Below are positions 52,210 through 63,647 of a DNA stretch of 64,000 nucleotides, one piece after another. The notes below the pieces were generated by a model that worked only from the letters and a program-made list of their open reading frames with translations, was not told the DNA's origin and ran no database searches. A program made the position numbers and the translations under genes. The stretch is from assembly GCA_963565915.1 (NCBI GenBank), contig OY751488.1, positions 744,001 through 808,000 on the forward strand. The letters run 5' to 3'. This stretch comes from Entoloma clypeatum (Eukaryota > Basidiomycota > Agaricomycetes > Agaricales > Entolomataceae). Numbering within the stretch: position 1 is the first letter of the stretch; every line of letters begins with the position of its first letter.

Positions 52210-52725
52210 ACTCGGTCTGTTGTTCTTTGGTGGTGAAGTGGGCGTAGATCTGCTGCTTTGAGTAAGACGTGATGATGTGGCTCTGGGACGTCTCGATGTG
52301 AGCATCCTAATCAATCTTCTGATAACGGTTGTCTGGACACCGATAAACTCTCTGATCTCTGTGATCCGACCTGTCTGAGGTCCTTCTTGAACGCGAAAGC
52401 TTTCGAGTTTGTTCTGTCGGGCGTTGTAACGCGCGATCTGGTGTTGCTGAGCAAGATGGATGCTCTCTGCTATCTCGCCGTGGGGGCGATGCTCGTCATT
52501 GTCTAGTTCTTCGTCAAGCACCTGCTGTAGGATGCGACGGATCTCCGATTCGATGTACTGCTGGATAAGCATAAAATCGATACTGTCTCGAGGACTTAGC
52601 TCCTCCTGTCGGGCTTCTGGCATGCTGAATGGGTTACTGGTGAAGTCTTCAAAGAAGCGCGACGTCTTGACTCGTCTGGTAGTTGCTCTCTTCGCTCTCG
52701 GCGAACCTAACGAGATTTAGCAACT
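52210..52725 (-). pseudogene. B- Gag N-terminal leader
   Basis: Minus ORF from ATG 52623 (MPEARQEELSPRDSIDFMLI) is open for 142 codons through a helix (EIRRILQQVLDEELDNDEH) and a Ser/Arg/Thr-rich tail to the C2 insertion. This is the only B leader in the window without a premature stop. 52624-52725 is untranslated leader next to the LTR. Confidence 0.8.
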
Positions 52726-52946
52726 TGTTATGCTTAACAAACCATTCCAAGGTTCAGGCAGAGTATGCAGCAAGTGGAAAGGCGAAGAGCAATGTGATTG
52801 CTAAATCTAAGGAATGTAGCTATGGTACATGAGGTTTATATAGTACTGACTATGAGCGGTAGCGAATGAGTCAGTAACTGTGGAAGGCAGTGCGCATGAG
52901 TAAGATGACTGCGGACTGAGTAATACTACTGCGGAGCTGAGTAAGC
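52726..52946 (-). repeat. Partial 5' LTR of B-
   Basis: Minus orientation, ends CATAACA next to the B- leader. It lacks the U3 start and instead joins the copia gag remnant, as in the left arm (5725-5945). Confidence 0.8.
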
Positions 52947-53039
52947 ATCCTCATCTACATTCTCTTCACTCGTTAAAACTGTGACTCTCTAGGATCCCTG
53001 GGCACCATGCCCAAGTCATATCCAGAGAGCTAGAACGAC

Positions 53040-53733
53040 ATGTCATCAATCAATACCTTGATTGCTGTTGCCGTTCTTGATGGCCTTAACTATCTCAAGT
53101 GGTTGAACGCCATGTGTTCATATCTTAAATCTCAAGATTCGTGCCAGATCGTTGCTGGCACTGAAAAGAGACCCTCAGAGTCCTCCGCACATAAGTGGAA
53201 AGCTGCAATGCTAGTCAGAGGATGGAACATTAGGGATCAATTGGCTCTTGCCAATATTCAACTCCGCATTGATTTGTCGATCAAACTCACCAAAAGCACA
53301 TCTCACGAGACTTGGTTTGAGTTGAAGAATAGATATGGACGGGCCGTCTACACGACAGTACTTACACGACAGTACTGTCTGATGTCCATGCCACATTGTC
53401 CTTCAAACTTTCAATGAAGCAACACCCTGCGATCAAGATCAATTATCTCGATAAGATCTATGATCACCTAAGCACACATCATGCTATTCATCAATCGACA
53501 TGCCCCCTAATGTTGCTATCCTCACTCCCATCTCCTGATTGGGATGACTATACCACAGAGATTCTTCTCTACAATGATGGTCTCACCTACACCAAGGTTC
53601 GAGAATTGATTGTTGAAAAATACAATCACCATCCTCCAAACCATGTTTCTGATTTCTCGCTTGAGGATTACCTTTCAGGCATAGGCTTTTTCATCGGCCG
53701 GATCAGAATTTATGGGAGAAGACTCAAGCACGA
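53040..53733 (+). pseudogene. Ty1/copia Gag-like remnant (right copy)
   Basis: Same as 4938-5631: ATG at 53040, copia Gag N-terminus, then a frameshift at the tandem 14-bp duplication 53349-53376 (TACACGACAGTACT twice). Gag continues in 53396-53730 until the solo C LTR. Upstream 52947-53039 is unassigned leader. Confidence 0.7.
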
Positions 53734-54446
53734 TGTTATATCCATCTCCGAGTCTCTGATCCACTCCGATCATCCTCTGACATTCCAGACATCCGTTACC
53801 TCCGCATCTCCGCATGTTGCCATCTTGCATTTCATATTCATAACTCCATGCCTTTATGCATTTCATATCCATATTCCTGTTTAATTATGCATCACCTTTT
53901 CCGCATGGTCCATTGACCGACATCTCCAATGTTCGATACAGTCGCTGGCAACTTACGCCACAACTCTGGACCCACTCTGACCACCTCTGTAAAGTAATCA
54001 CATTTAGATATTTAAGCTCATACCATACCTGTAGTTCCTGAGTTTGAATATCAACCAAGTTCACTCCTCTACTCTCAGTTCATGCCAGAGATCCTCGCCG
54101 TGGCACAATACACTGATGACATCATCATCTTCTGTTCCTCCTCCATTGTTACCCTTCGACGAGCTCAGTACTGTGTCTGAGTCACAACTCTGACAGCATC
54201 TGACCACTTCCACATCAGCGTGTCCCTCACCGAGATCTCTCCGAGGACCTCTGCACCTCTGACCTCTCCTCTGACCTCCTGAAATTGGGACACCTTATCC
54301 AACAAACAGCGGTGCAACACATATGTTGAAGCCATGTCCCTCCCCTTCGTCGTTCCTCTGCATTTCCGGAGTTCCGCTCCGGTCTCAGTCCTACATCCGA
54401 CCTCTGAAGGACTCCGACGAAGCTCCGATGTTTCAGCTACTTAACA
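53734..54446 (+). repeat. Solo LTR of gypsy family C (right copy)
   Basis: TGTTATATCCATC...CTTAACA, 713 bp, matching the C2 LTRs with numerous CpG-to-TpG/CpA changes. Flanks CACGA and TACAA. Confidence 0.85.
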
Positions 54447-54601
54447 TACAATCACATTTCGTTGAGCCCTATCGCGGCAGTTATAACGGAGTGGTGTTCA
54501 ACACCGTCACAGCAGAACAACATAAGAATCCACCCGTTGAAGATTACGACACAGCATTTCCATGCTTGGACCTTAGATCAGCATATCATTATGTAAAATG
54601 A
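54447..54601 (+). pseudogene. Unrecognised C-terminal coding remnant (right copy)
   Basis: Same as 4070-4224; about 50 open codons ending at the stop 54599-54601, cut upstream by the solo LTR. Product not recognised. Confidence 0.35.
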
Positions 54602-56188
54602 TTTGTATTCTCTTTCACTGTTGCAATATATCTGTTTGCAACATGTCTATGAAAGAAATACTAAGAGAGCTTGAAAAATGCATTTCGCATTTTTAATGTT
54701 CAAATAACTTATGTCCAATCATGGAATAATCCAAATAGTTAGTGTGCTTTCTAAGCTGCCTACTATTGAAGAAAAAAAGCATATAAAAGCACGTGATTCT
54801 ATATCACATAGATTGGGTGTCAAAAGAACTCTCAACTATACCTGACCCCTTTGAAATTTGTGCATTTAAAAGCTTATTTAAAAGAACATGCAAGTCATTA
54901 ACTTGTCTTTTGCTACGTCTTTATTCCTTTACTTTGGATTCAAATTCCACTTTAAATCATTGTTAAAAAGACATGCTAAAAGCACGCCTCTGTCTGTGAT
55001 GCATGATTAATTGGATAAATAAATGCTTTTAAGCATTTTAATAATGTTGTAATCTACTTCATTATTCACAAGATAAAAGAGTCTTAAAACACCCTTCAAT
55101 CATTGATTCAAGATTGTTCCTTCACTTTTTCTGCAACAACTGTTGTATAAACTAGCACAAGATTGAGTCGAGCAAAACATGTACACTCCTCATCTTAAAG
55201 CTCTCCATTTTTGCATGGGAATAATTTCCATTGCAAAATCAAAATAGATCCTTGTGACACTCTATTTGCAAAATGGATTAGTCATGGAATCATGCAATAA
55301 ATGTTGCTTACAAATGGAACTGGAATGATTGCCTGAGACTAGCTATTTCAGATCAGCGATTCACACCCTTTTTTGCATGAATTATTGGTTTCCCACCCAA
55401 GTTCTGCACTGTTTCAGTTCATATGCCATTTATGAAGCAAATGATTTATGACGTTTCAGCACAAAACGATTCCACACTTGACTGGAAAAGGGGGAGAATA
55501 TAGAGAGAAGAGCAATTCTTAATTGAACTTGCATTCTTGCAAACTTTGCATTGATTGATTTTATCTCATGCAATTGTTTTGCATACAACACTCTATAGGA
55601 TGCACAGTGATTTACTCATTAAATCTGTGACATTGTGAACAAGGCTTCAAAGATAAAAAGACATGTCGTCCAAAACAATGATATTTGGATCACCAAGACT
55701 GTCATATGAATCGATCTGTTAGTCCTAGAGACTATTGTTGGGTTTCTATTCCAAACAATTGCTTGGGATTACTTGAAGAAGCATCTTATACTAATATGCA
55801 TCAAATTGCATATCACATGGTTCTTGGTATACAAGATTACTATTGATTGCATGAACACATCAAAGTGTAATTACACTTTGAATATTTGGACATATCCATG
55901 GTCACCATCACCAGGTACCAAAGGACTCCCAGGGCCACTGACATCGCCGCCCCTGAGGATGATGAACCCGCTGAGCCAGCTCGCGATCATCACAGCCGCT
56001 TGGCATTAAGCCAGTGTGCTAGATCACCTGATCCGCACCTAGACAGCTGTGTTGATGACTTGGATTTAAACACTGCATTGTACACCCTTTTGGGATTGCC
56101 ATCTTTGTTTGTCACAAACCAAATATTCCCCATCCAAATGTGTTATTGTTGTATCATGCAACAAATCATAGTCAATCTGTGTTAACAT
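54602..56188. other. AT-rich stretch, no gene seen (right copy)
   Basis: Inverted copy of 2473-4069. It contains the 22-bp palindrome at 55860-55881. A 99-codon frame (55886-56185) has no recognisable domain and overlaps a competing frame. Confidence 0.6.
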
Positions 56189-56196
56189 CTTAGAAT

Positions 56197-56198
<2 letters not shown>

Positions 56199-56230
<32 letters not shown>

Positions 56231-58154
56231 GTCATCAATTTATATAGCGGTATACTAGGGGTACACTTGACATAGAGTAAACTACATCGATCCGAGGATC
56301 TACGTATGCAAGAAGAACAGGCGGCGCAAAGCTCCGTCGAGCTGATAAGTCCTTGCACCAGGACAGGGGAGTCTGTTATAAAATGTGCACCCGAATACTC
56401 GGCCGCGCGATACAAGAGCACTCCAACCTTGTGAGGTTGGCCGTTAGCGGCGCTGGGGGGTGCCTGCGCCCTACCCCCCAAAGAAGTGCCTGTGCGGTTC
56501 TTATCCTTCGATCGTGTTTGCTTGCCAGAGGGGGCTGCACCCCTTTGTACCCAGCGCGCTACCACGCAACTACCGCCAACGGTTGTGTTGGGCGTTGGAC
56601 GATCCCTAAAGGCAAATGCCCCTGGGTTATCCATAATGAATTTCCCGAAGTTGTCCCACGTGGGAGTGTTCCTCGAGAAGGTGGGCATGTCTGGGGGCCT
56701 GGTGGGGTGGTGCAGACATTTGTAGAGTACGTGGGCGAAGTCCTCGGTGGACCCTGAACCACAGTCGCACTGTTCAACCTTGTCGCCAATATTGAACCTA
56801 TGTCTATAGTGGCCAATTGGGGCGTGACTGGTGAGGCCGCGAACCATTTGAGCCGTGAGGGATTGGGAGTGACCCACATCCTTAAGCCATGAGCCGCCCT
56901 TGAGGTGGGACGGTTTCATTCTTTTGGCCCGAGCGTGGTCTTGGCATCTGATGCACGTCCTCAGGAATTGGTAGTGACGGCCAACATACTTGGGGGACTG
57001 ATACAAGTTGTTCCAGTCGCCTAGCATGTTGTCTGTGAATTGTTTCGTATTGAAGTCGAGGGATCTGGAGGCCGACTCGCCACACTTGATGTGTATCGAG
57101 GAGGCGAAGTCGTGCACTGCACGATGGGGTTCGAAGCCATAGTCCGAGCAATCAGGGACATGGTGAAAGAAGACCCTGGATTTCAGACCTGGTTCCTCAA
57201 ACCAAGGGACCAGGTTACTGATGATAGCGAGCGCAGTTGCCTGCGAAGAGTGGAGGTCCGGGTCTGTGGCACGCCAGATGGCGTTAACAGAGTCGGTGAA
57301 GATGTGGATTTCCTCCAGTTGGGAGAGACCCCCTAGCAGAGTGACCAGGTTAGAGAACCCGTGCCCTATTGCTAAGGTTTCAGTGTTGTCAGAGACTGCG
57401 AGGCCACCAGCTGCCCAGTCTTTGTTGATGGAGTACCCCATGTGCCAGGTTTCCCAAGCTGCAACAGCTTGATGACCCGACATGAGGGAGGGAACCGCCG
57501 TGTCGGTAACAATGACCGCGGACTTGTTAGAGCAGATGTTGGCATCGAACACCTTGTTAAGGGTTGCGAGGCGTAACTTCCTGGCTTCGGCACGCTCCTT
57601 AGCGGTTTTGCCGCAGATAAGAGTGATGTTGTGGATGATGCGGTCAGGGAATCGGTTGAGGACACGTTTTCCTGGCTCATTGTAGCTATTAAAGGGTGAT
57701 AGGGGGACAGTCACATTTGCACGGTATGCCCAGATATCAATGAGGGGGGATTTAAGATTGTACATAAATTCCGGGGAGTACCATGGTCGCTTTGAGGGAT
57801 CTTCCTCATCGCAGACCATGACGGTCATGTGCCGTGGTGCAAGAGAGTGCATACAGACGCGGTTTCTGCAGGAGAGCTTCTTTAGGTGCAGGTGCACCGG
57901 AGGCAGGCCGGCAAGAGATTCAACCGCCCCTGTGGGGGTGGTACGGAAGGCTCCCAGGATCCACAGGGCTGCGCGCCTCTGTACTCTGGAGATAGACTTG
58001 ATGACCCCCTTATTTCGGGCGCCATTGAAGTTCCATAGATTGGCCCCATATAGAGCGATCGGTAGAATACACGATTGGTATAGGGTGCATTTGTGTTTGG
58101 GCGTGAGTCCTCGGACTGAGTTTCCCAGTGATAGTAAGGCTCCCGTTGCGGAGA
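56199..58154 (-). mobile_element. 5'-truncated LINE (non-LTR retrotransposon), possibly Tad1-like
   Basis: On the minus strand it ends in a 31-base poly(A) (56199-56229). It is flanked by the direct repeat CTTAGAATGGT at 56189-56199 and 58155-58165, the mark of target-primed reverse transcription. Only the C-terminal part of ORF2 remains, as usual for truncated LINEs. Clade is a guess from the RNase H plus C-terminal CxC...H...C layout. Confidence 0.9.
56199..58154 (-). pseudogene. LINE ORF2 C-terminal part: RT thumb, RNase H, zinc-knuckle-like end
   Basis: The frame is open from the truncation point, before the first ATG at 57897. It reads LTPKHKCTLYQSCILPIALY and RVQRRAALWILGAFRTTPTG (the RT thumb and linker), then RNase H with likely catalytic acidic residues in IVTDTAV, DNTETLAIGHG, FTDSVNAIW and VPDCSDYG. 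Near the end is a CDCGSGSTEDFAHVLYKC knuckle-like motif. No stop occurs before the poly(A), so the frame ends in polylysine; a normal stop has been lost or the terminal 150 codons are 3' UTR read by chance. Confidence 0.85.
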
Positions 58155-58165
58155 CTTAGAATGGT

Positions 58166-59637
58166 ATTCTAATGACCTCTGAACACAAAATTGGATGTTC
58201 AAAACACATGTATCACCACATACAAAAGAACTACAATTGCAAGTCAAACACTTGACTATAATTGCAATAAATACTTGCACAACAGTTGGCTTGATTATTT
58301 AATTGCCTATAAATCTGTTTATGAAAATACCATTTCAGGGGGAGATCTACCAATCTCTATTAAATCCTAAATCGGAATAATCCATAAAGTTGCTTGAGCC
58401 GCAATTATACTTTGCAATGCTCAGATATTATGGGATGTCTTTGAGCAATCCATACGTCCTCTATGACGCTAAACTGGATCCTACTCCAAAATAGAGCATA
58501 AACTACCACAGTGGATTTGAATCTAAAACAATTCATCCATGCCCTGAGTCTGGAGTACTACACTCAACTCAGAAGATATTATCTATAAGTACATCTTTTG
58601 TGCTGCCATGATAATATTACATACTCAGGATTGATGGCATACCACATGTTAGCAGTCTTCAATGCAACTTCCAGAGTATAAATAAGCTATACCAAGCTTA
58701 TATCATGCTCTGCACGATCCCATCAATTGGTTTAAATGACTATTTGAACGATATAGAATAAGTCTAACAAGCTCTTGAATGAGTTACGTCTACCTGATTT
58801 ATCAAATGGCCCGCTTGCTGATCTATACATCGTAATATCAAAACCTCAACCATTGATCCAGTCCGAGATGACAATAAACTATTATGTTGTTTGCTGATGC
58901 AATCAGACTAAACATCTGACTCAGCATGGTCTGTGCGAGATAGGCAAAGCCTTAAATACACTCCTCAAATTGAGTTTTAGAGCAGGCTACCATGGCATTC
59001 TTTGCCTACCTTTCCACCACCTTCTACATGTGCTTTGCACATGCCGACCATCTGGTGCATGTTGCCTGGACGACAAACACCACCACCACCACTACTTCTT
59101 CATCACCCTCTGGCAGTAACACTGCTATGACCACCAATAATAAGAGATTGAAGAAGAACTAAAGTAGATAGTGGTACAAGTAATTAAGATAATAATTACT
59201 TGAGAAAACCCTTTGAGAACAACTCAAGAGCACTTGACACTGTCGCCTCTGAGTTTGGTAGTTAACAGGTCTTGCTGAGCATTGCTCGCAATCATTGTTG
59301 ACACCTACAATGTTTCCAAACAAGTAGCTGCTTCAAGCGCTACACTGGCTGCTTCTAGTGCCATCATGGCTGCATGTTTGTTGCACCATCCCATCTCTCT
59401 CAAAAGTGATTCTTTTGATCTCAGACTCTATATCTGATGAGAACATATCCATCAAAGATTGACTGGATATTATGGTCTCTGATACAGACCTTAAATGACA
59501 GCGTATGCTTGTACAACACAGCAAGACACCCATTCTTAGTCTGAGCAAATGAAGTCTCAACTACCATCCATAAGTTAAGATTTGAATATCTTCTTATACA
59601 AGTATTGAACCCTTATGGGATCTCACTTGTGGGGGTG
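58166..59637. other. No gene seen; perhaps decayed copia interior
   Basis: AT-rich with only short ORFs (75 aa at most). The last bases (CACTTGTGGGGGTG) form a purine-rich tract directly before a copia-type LTR, so the stretch may be the ruined 3' part of that element, but no protein motif survives. Confidence 0.45.
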
Positions 59638-60040
59638 TGTTGAACATTCAAATATGGATGTATCGACAGTCAATCACATGACTATGATCATGTGTTTTAC
59701 CATGTGGCCTGACCACATGAAGTGTTCTAAACATAGAACAATCTAGACTCGTTCTAGATCTCTGAGTCATCTCTTTGACTCAGAATGCTGCGCACCACAG
59801 CCTTGATGCTGTGTATCAAAGATGTTCCATCATGTTCTAGCCAATAGTGTTACTAGCTCATAGTTGGTCTGTGCACATTCCCATACCTATAAGTACTGCA
59901 TGTAAGTAGTGTAGTACAACAGAGCTAATACCAGTAGTTCTATCATTGCCCACTCTTCTTCAAACATCTCAACCCTCTTCACTTCAATGTGAGTATCATT
60001 AACCAGGCTTCCTCTGCATCTGCAAGATGTGCTGTTCAAT
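59638..60040 (+). repeat. Copia-type LTR (family E)
   Basis: Starts TGTTGAACATTC and ends GCTGTTCAATA, where the inverted end TTCAACA is expected, implying one transition in the terminal CA. About 403 bp. It is preceded by a GGGGGTG polypurine tract, so it looks like a 3' LTR. No partner is seen, and it abuts the end of a B fragment. Confidence 0.6.
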
Positions 60041-60402
60041 ACCCCCATCCCTCATTGTTGTTGGGATCGGACCAGTTCAGACTCTCCTTGAGGCTCCAAT
60101 CATAACTCCTCATTGATGGCAACGGCAAGTTCAAGGCCTTTGATAGCCAGCCAAATACATCGATTTTTGATGATGAGGGTGCTGGTGTAATTTCTGAGAA
60201 CCCGCCCCTTCTCAGGACTCGGGGCGACGGGGAGGTTGGACAGCGAGTGAAGCCGGATATGCATCTGTCAATGAAGGACATCGGCAAGGGAAGTTTCGAG
60301 GGCATGGATTTGGTCTCTCATGGAGAGTGCTTTGTTTATGAGGGCGGCAATGGTGGGGTTGATGTCGGTGGTGGAGGTGGAGGTAGCGGTGGTGTTAGAC
60401 AT
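60041..60402 (-). pseudogene. B-family accessory ORF, broken copy
   Basis: ATG at 60402 on the minus strand opens the Thr/Ser-rich start and helix seen in 26718-27089 (MSNTTATSTSTTD type). An indel near 60305 shifts frame; the rest reads in 60305-60036 with an altered middle and the same DWSLKES...NWSDPNNNEGW end. Confidence 0.65.
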
Positions 60403-60575
60403 GGCGGCGAGGATAGTTAAGAGATAGAAGAAGAATGGGGAGGCTATATTGGGCAGGAAAGGGAGTAGAGCAGGGAACTTGTTGTGTGGTTGACTGATGA
60501 GGTCAATACTGTCATGGATTTCGAAGGTTGTCTTTTATCGTGGGTGTGACAGGTTCTGCTGATGGAAATCATGGA

Positions 60576-61185
60576 TCAAATCTTGAGCGTTCTGAACATT
60601 AGTCTGAGGTTCCCATGTGTTCTCTTCTGGGCCATATCCTTCCACTGGACAAGATACTGGATCTTTCTGTGGAACTTTTGAGAGTCTAGAATTGTAGACA
60701 CATGGTACTCTTCTTGTCCTTTGACAATGATCAGATCAGGGGCTGGTTTCTTCTTCTGGATGGCATACTTCAGAGTTTCATATGGTGACAACAGGGTCTT
60801 GTTGAACACAGGGTGAATCATTTTCCAAGTCTTCGGAAGATCAAGAAGGTACACGCTAGCCCCTTTCTTCTCTAGGACCTTGAATGGTCCATGTTAGAGT
60901 GCGTCAAGTTTCTTCAAGGGACGGTTGGTCCTGATGTTAGTCTCATCCAGCCACATCTTATCTCCAATGTGGTAGTTCCAAGACAGACTCCGTTGTGTGT
61001 CAACTGTCTTCTTCATCTGATCCTGTGCTTGTTTCAGCACTGCATTGGCTTCTTCTCATGCCTGTTTGAGTTTTTTCAAAAAGTTGTTGGCAGCCAGGTT
61101 GGTGTCTTCCAACACAAGTTCTCCCTTCCAAGGATACAAACCATAGTTAAGGTAGATTGGTGTGTGCTTCGTCGCCTGATCACTA
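60576..61185 (-). pseudogene. B-family integrase tail and chromodomain fragment
   Basis: Minus frame 60854-60576 has [20 protein letters not shown] and chromodomain [28 protein letters not shown]; a stop lies at 60897 where other copies continue. Upstream on the minus strand (60898-61185) the integrase end and helix are readable across stops, including the IGDKMWLDET region missing from B- and B+. Similarity ends near 61185. Confidence 0.8.
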
Positions 61186-61374
61186 GTATGTACCATTCTA
61201 ATCATAAGTTATCAGCTTTAGTCCTAGCAAAATAGTCATAATAACCACTGGTTATTATGATATAATAGATTGTATTCTATATGATGCTTTATTATTTGAA
61301 AATACTTATCATACTTATAAAATTTCCTATCATCAGTTTTAAATCATCATAAAACCATCATTAGAGTGAATGTT

Positions 61375-61678
61375 CTTCATTAGAATAGTTATCATTCAAT
61401 TGAATACATCATGAAACTATCATTAGACTGCACTTCTCATTAGAATAGTTATCATGTGGCAGAATGCATCATAAAGCTATCATTAGAACACATTTTTTAT
61501 TAGAATAGTCATCATTCAATAGGATACATAATAAATCTATCATTAGAACACATTTTTTATTAGAATAGTCATCATTCAATAGAATACATCATAAAGCTAT
61601 CATCAGACTGCATGTTTCATTAGAATAGTCATTATTTGATAGAATACATCATAAATCTATCATTAGACCGCATTTTTC
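61375..61678. repeat. 60-bp tandem repeat running into the assembly gap
   Basis: About five units of ATTAGAATAGTCATCATTCA followed by ATAGAATACATCATAAATCT and ATCATTAGAACACATTTTTT, 60 bp each, 80-95% alike by eye; weaker units begin near 61310. The array stops at the first N, so its true length is unknown. Confidence 0.85.
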
Positions 61679-61878
61679 NNNNNNNNNNNNNNNNNNNNNN
61701 NNNNNNNNNNNNNNNNNNNNNNNNNNNNNNNNNNNNNNNNNNNNNNNNNNNNNNNNNNNNNNNNNNNNNNNNNNNNNNNNNNNNNNNNNNNNNNNNNNNN
61801 NNNNNNNNNNNNNNNNNNNNNNNNNNNNNNNNNNNNNNNNNNNNNNNNNNNNNNNNNNNNNNNNNNNNNNNNNNNNNN
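61679..61878. other. Assembly gap (200 N)
   Basis: Unsequenced; the round length suggests an arbitrary gap size. It follows the 60-bp tandem repeat, probably the reason the assembly failed here. Confidence 0.98.
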
Positions 61879-62265
61879 CAGAAGCAAGATGACAAATGGC
61901 ACCCCATCATGTTCTTGTCACGGACCATGTCCGTGGCTGAACAGAATTACGAGATATACAACAAGGAACTCCTGGCGGTCATGGAAGCATTGAAACATTG
62001 GAGACACTATCTGCTTGAAGCCAGGGAACATTTCGAGATCTTGACCGATCACAAGAACCTGGAATATTTCTGTCGTCCTCAGGACCTGAATCAACGACAG
62101 CAACACTGGAAAATGAAGTTACAAGACTATGACTTCAAATTACGGCACATGCCTGGCAAGACAAATGCAAAAGTGGACATCCTGTCATGCTTACCCTGGT
62201 ATGAAACAGAACTTGAACCACAAGACAGTGACCAAATGCTCAAGGAGGGACTATTCTTGAAGTAG
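61879..62265 (+). pseudogene. B-family RNase H fragment
   Basis: Frame [66 protein letters not shown]. It starts at the gap edge and stops at 62263. Unlike B- and B+ it continues past ADILS into the normal linker before integrase, showing what those copies deleted. Confidence 0.85.
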
Positions 62266-63049
62266 AGATATGTGCTCCTTCTCTCCCAAGACTGTTTGGG
62301 CGCTTTTTGGACTAAGAACACTGCTTCTTCTGCTTGCCACTGGTTGAAAACTCATGATATAGTGTAGGGATAGAGGATAGAGGCCAAGGACATGCTTTTA
62401 TATCCCTTTATTGATGCATTATTGTGCAAAAGGGGGTGGAGGATTACATACCTCTACAAGGTGATCCAGACATTCTCCAAATCCTTCCTTTGGTCAACGA
62501 CACCTTGTATATGTCTAAAACAAGGGCCCAGAAGGCGAGAGGTATCCGTGCCACGGTTCAGGAGCAATGGAGGTATGTATTCTTGATTGGAGCAGGAGGG
62601 ACCATCCTTCTATATATTGATACAGACATCTCAATGACTATTCCTCTTACATGGGGCACCTCATATATGTCTAAAATAAGGGTTTAAGAGGAGAGAGCTA
62701 TCTGTTCAATGGTTGTAGAGATCTAAGGTGCACTTTTGTGTTTTGGGGATTCTGAGGCCCCCCACTTTTATCTGGTGATCTATGGACCCTGGAAACTGAT
62801 CCTTGAGATACTAGTGTCTCTACTAGAGTAGAAGCATTTCCCCTAGTAAATGCCCAGAAATTGCAGGGGCAAAGGATATTTGAGGATAATTGATGGATTG
62901 ATGGCCATTGATTGATAAGAGAAATCTAATGATAATATAATGAGTAAGGGTCCACATGATATGATGTCAGTAGCTTCTCAATCCTTCCCAGCTTTTAGAT
63001 ACCAGAATCTGATGGGAAAAATGCAATTCTGGTCATCACGGATAGACAT
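62266..63049. other. No gene seen
   Basis: Only short ORFs. Two imperfect copies of ATATGTCTAAAAxAAGGG (about 62509 and 62664) suggest an old local duplication. It probably replaces the B integrase core between 62265 and 63050. Confidence 0.45.
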
Positions 63050-63512
63050 TTGAAGATGCTTCATCTCATTCCAACTTGGAACTACCGCATCGGGGACAAG
63101 GTGTGGCTGGAAGGGACTAACATCAGGACCGATCGCCCCTCAAAGAAACTTGATGCACTCCGACATGGACCATTCAAAGTCCTAGAGAAGAAAGGAGCTA
63201 GCGCGTATCTTCCGAAGACTTGGAAGATGATTCACCCTGTGTTCAACGAGACCCTGTTGTCACCATATGAAACTCCAAAGTATGCCATCCAGAAAAAGAA
63301 ACCAGCCCCTGATCCGATCATCGTCGAAGGACAAGAAGAGTACATGTGTCTATGATCCTAGACTCTCAAAGGTTCCGTGGAAAGATCCAGTACCTCGTCC
63401 AGTGGGAAGGATATGGCCCAGAAGAGAACACATGGGAACCTCGAACCAACGTTCAGAACACCCAAGATCTGATCCGTGATTTCCATCGGCAGAACCCGTC
63501 TCGCCCACGATA
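63050..63512 (+). pseudogene. B-family integrase tail and chromodomain fragment
   Basis: Frame 63050-63355 has [35 protein letters not shown] (three residues missing compared with B+), [19 protein letters not shown] and QEEY. A 1-base loss then shifts the chromodomain ([19 protein letters not shown]) into another frame, ending at TAA 63510-63512. Confidence 0.8.
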
Positions 63513-63647
63513 AAAAAACATTTTTTGAAAGCCACAACAGTACCAACCTCATCAGTCAAATACACACTGAGTTCCTCGCTCTAGTCCACTTCTCTGCCCA
63601 GTATAGCCTCCCCATTCTTCTTTTACCTCTCAACCATCCTCGCCGCC

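Larger units (their letters stand above)
26284..52946 (-). mobile_element. Gypsy element B- with nested insertions
   Basis: After removing B+ (30837-48048 plus one AGTCA) and C2 (48202-52204 plus one GTTGT), the parts 26284-30836, 48054-48201 and 52210-52946 join into one minus-strand B element. Its order is partial 5' LTR, Gag, protease, RT, RNase H, integrase tail, chromodomain, accessory ORF, 3' LTR. The joins restore the continuous sequence seen uninterrupted at 6430-6600. The 5' LTR lacks its U3 start, and the outer target duplication cannot be checked there. Confidence 0.85.
52702..56624 (-). repeat. Right arm of the 3.9-kb inverted duplication
   Basis: Counterpart of 2048-5969 (see there). 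This arm holds the complete LINE context, so it is probably the older, donor arrangement. Confidence 0.85.

Noticed and set aside
53729..54451. Target-site duplication around the solo C LTR
   Set aside because: CACGA and TACAA match only if two transitions are assumed; noted but not claimed.
61375..61678. CRISPR array
   Set aside because: The 60-bp units are contiguous with no unique spacers, and the genome is eukaryotic.
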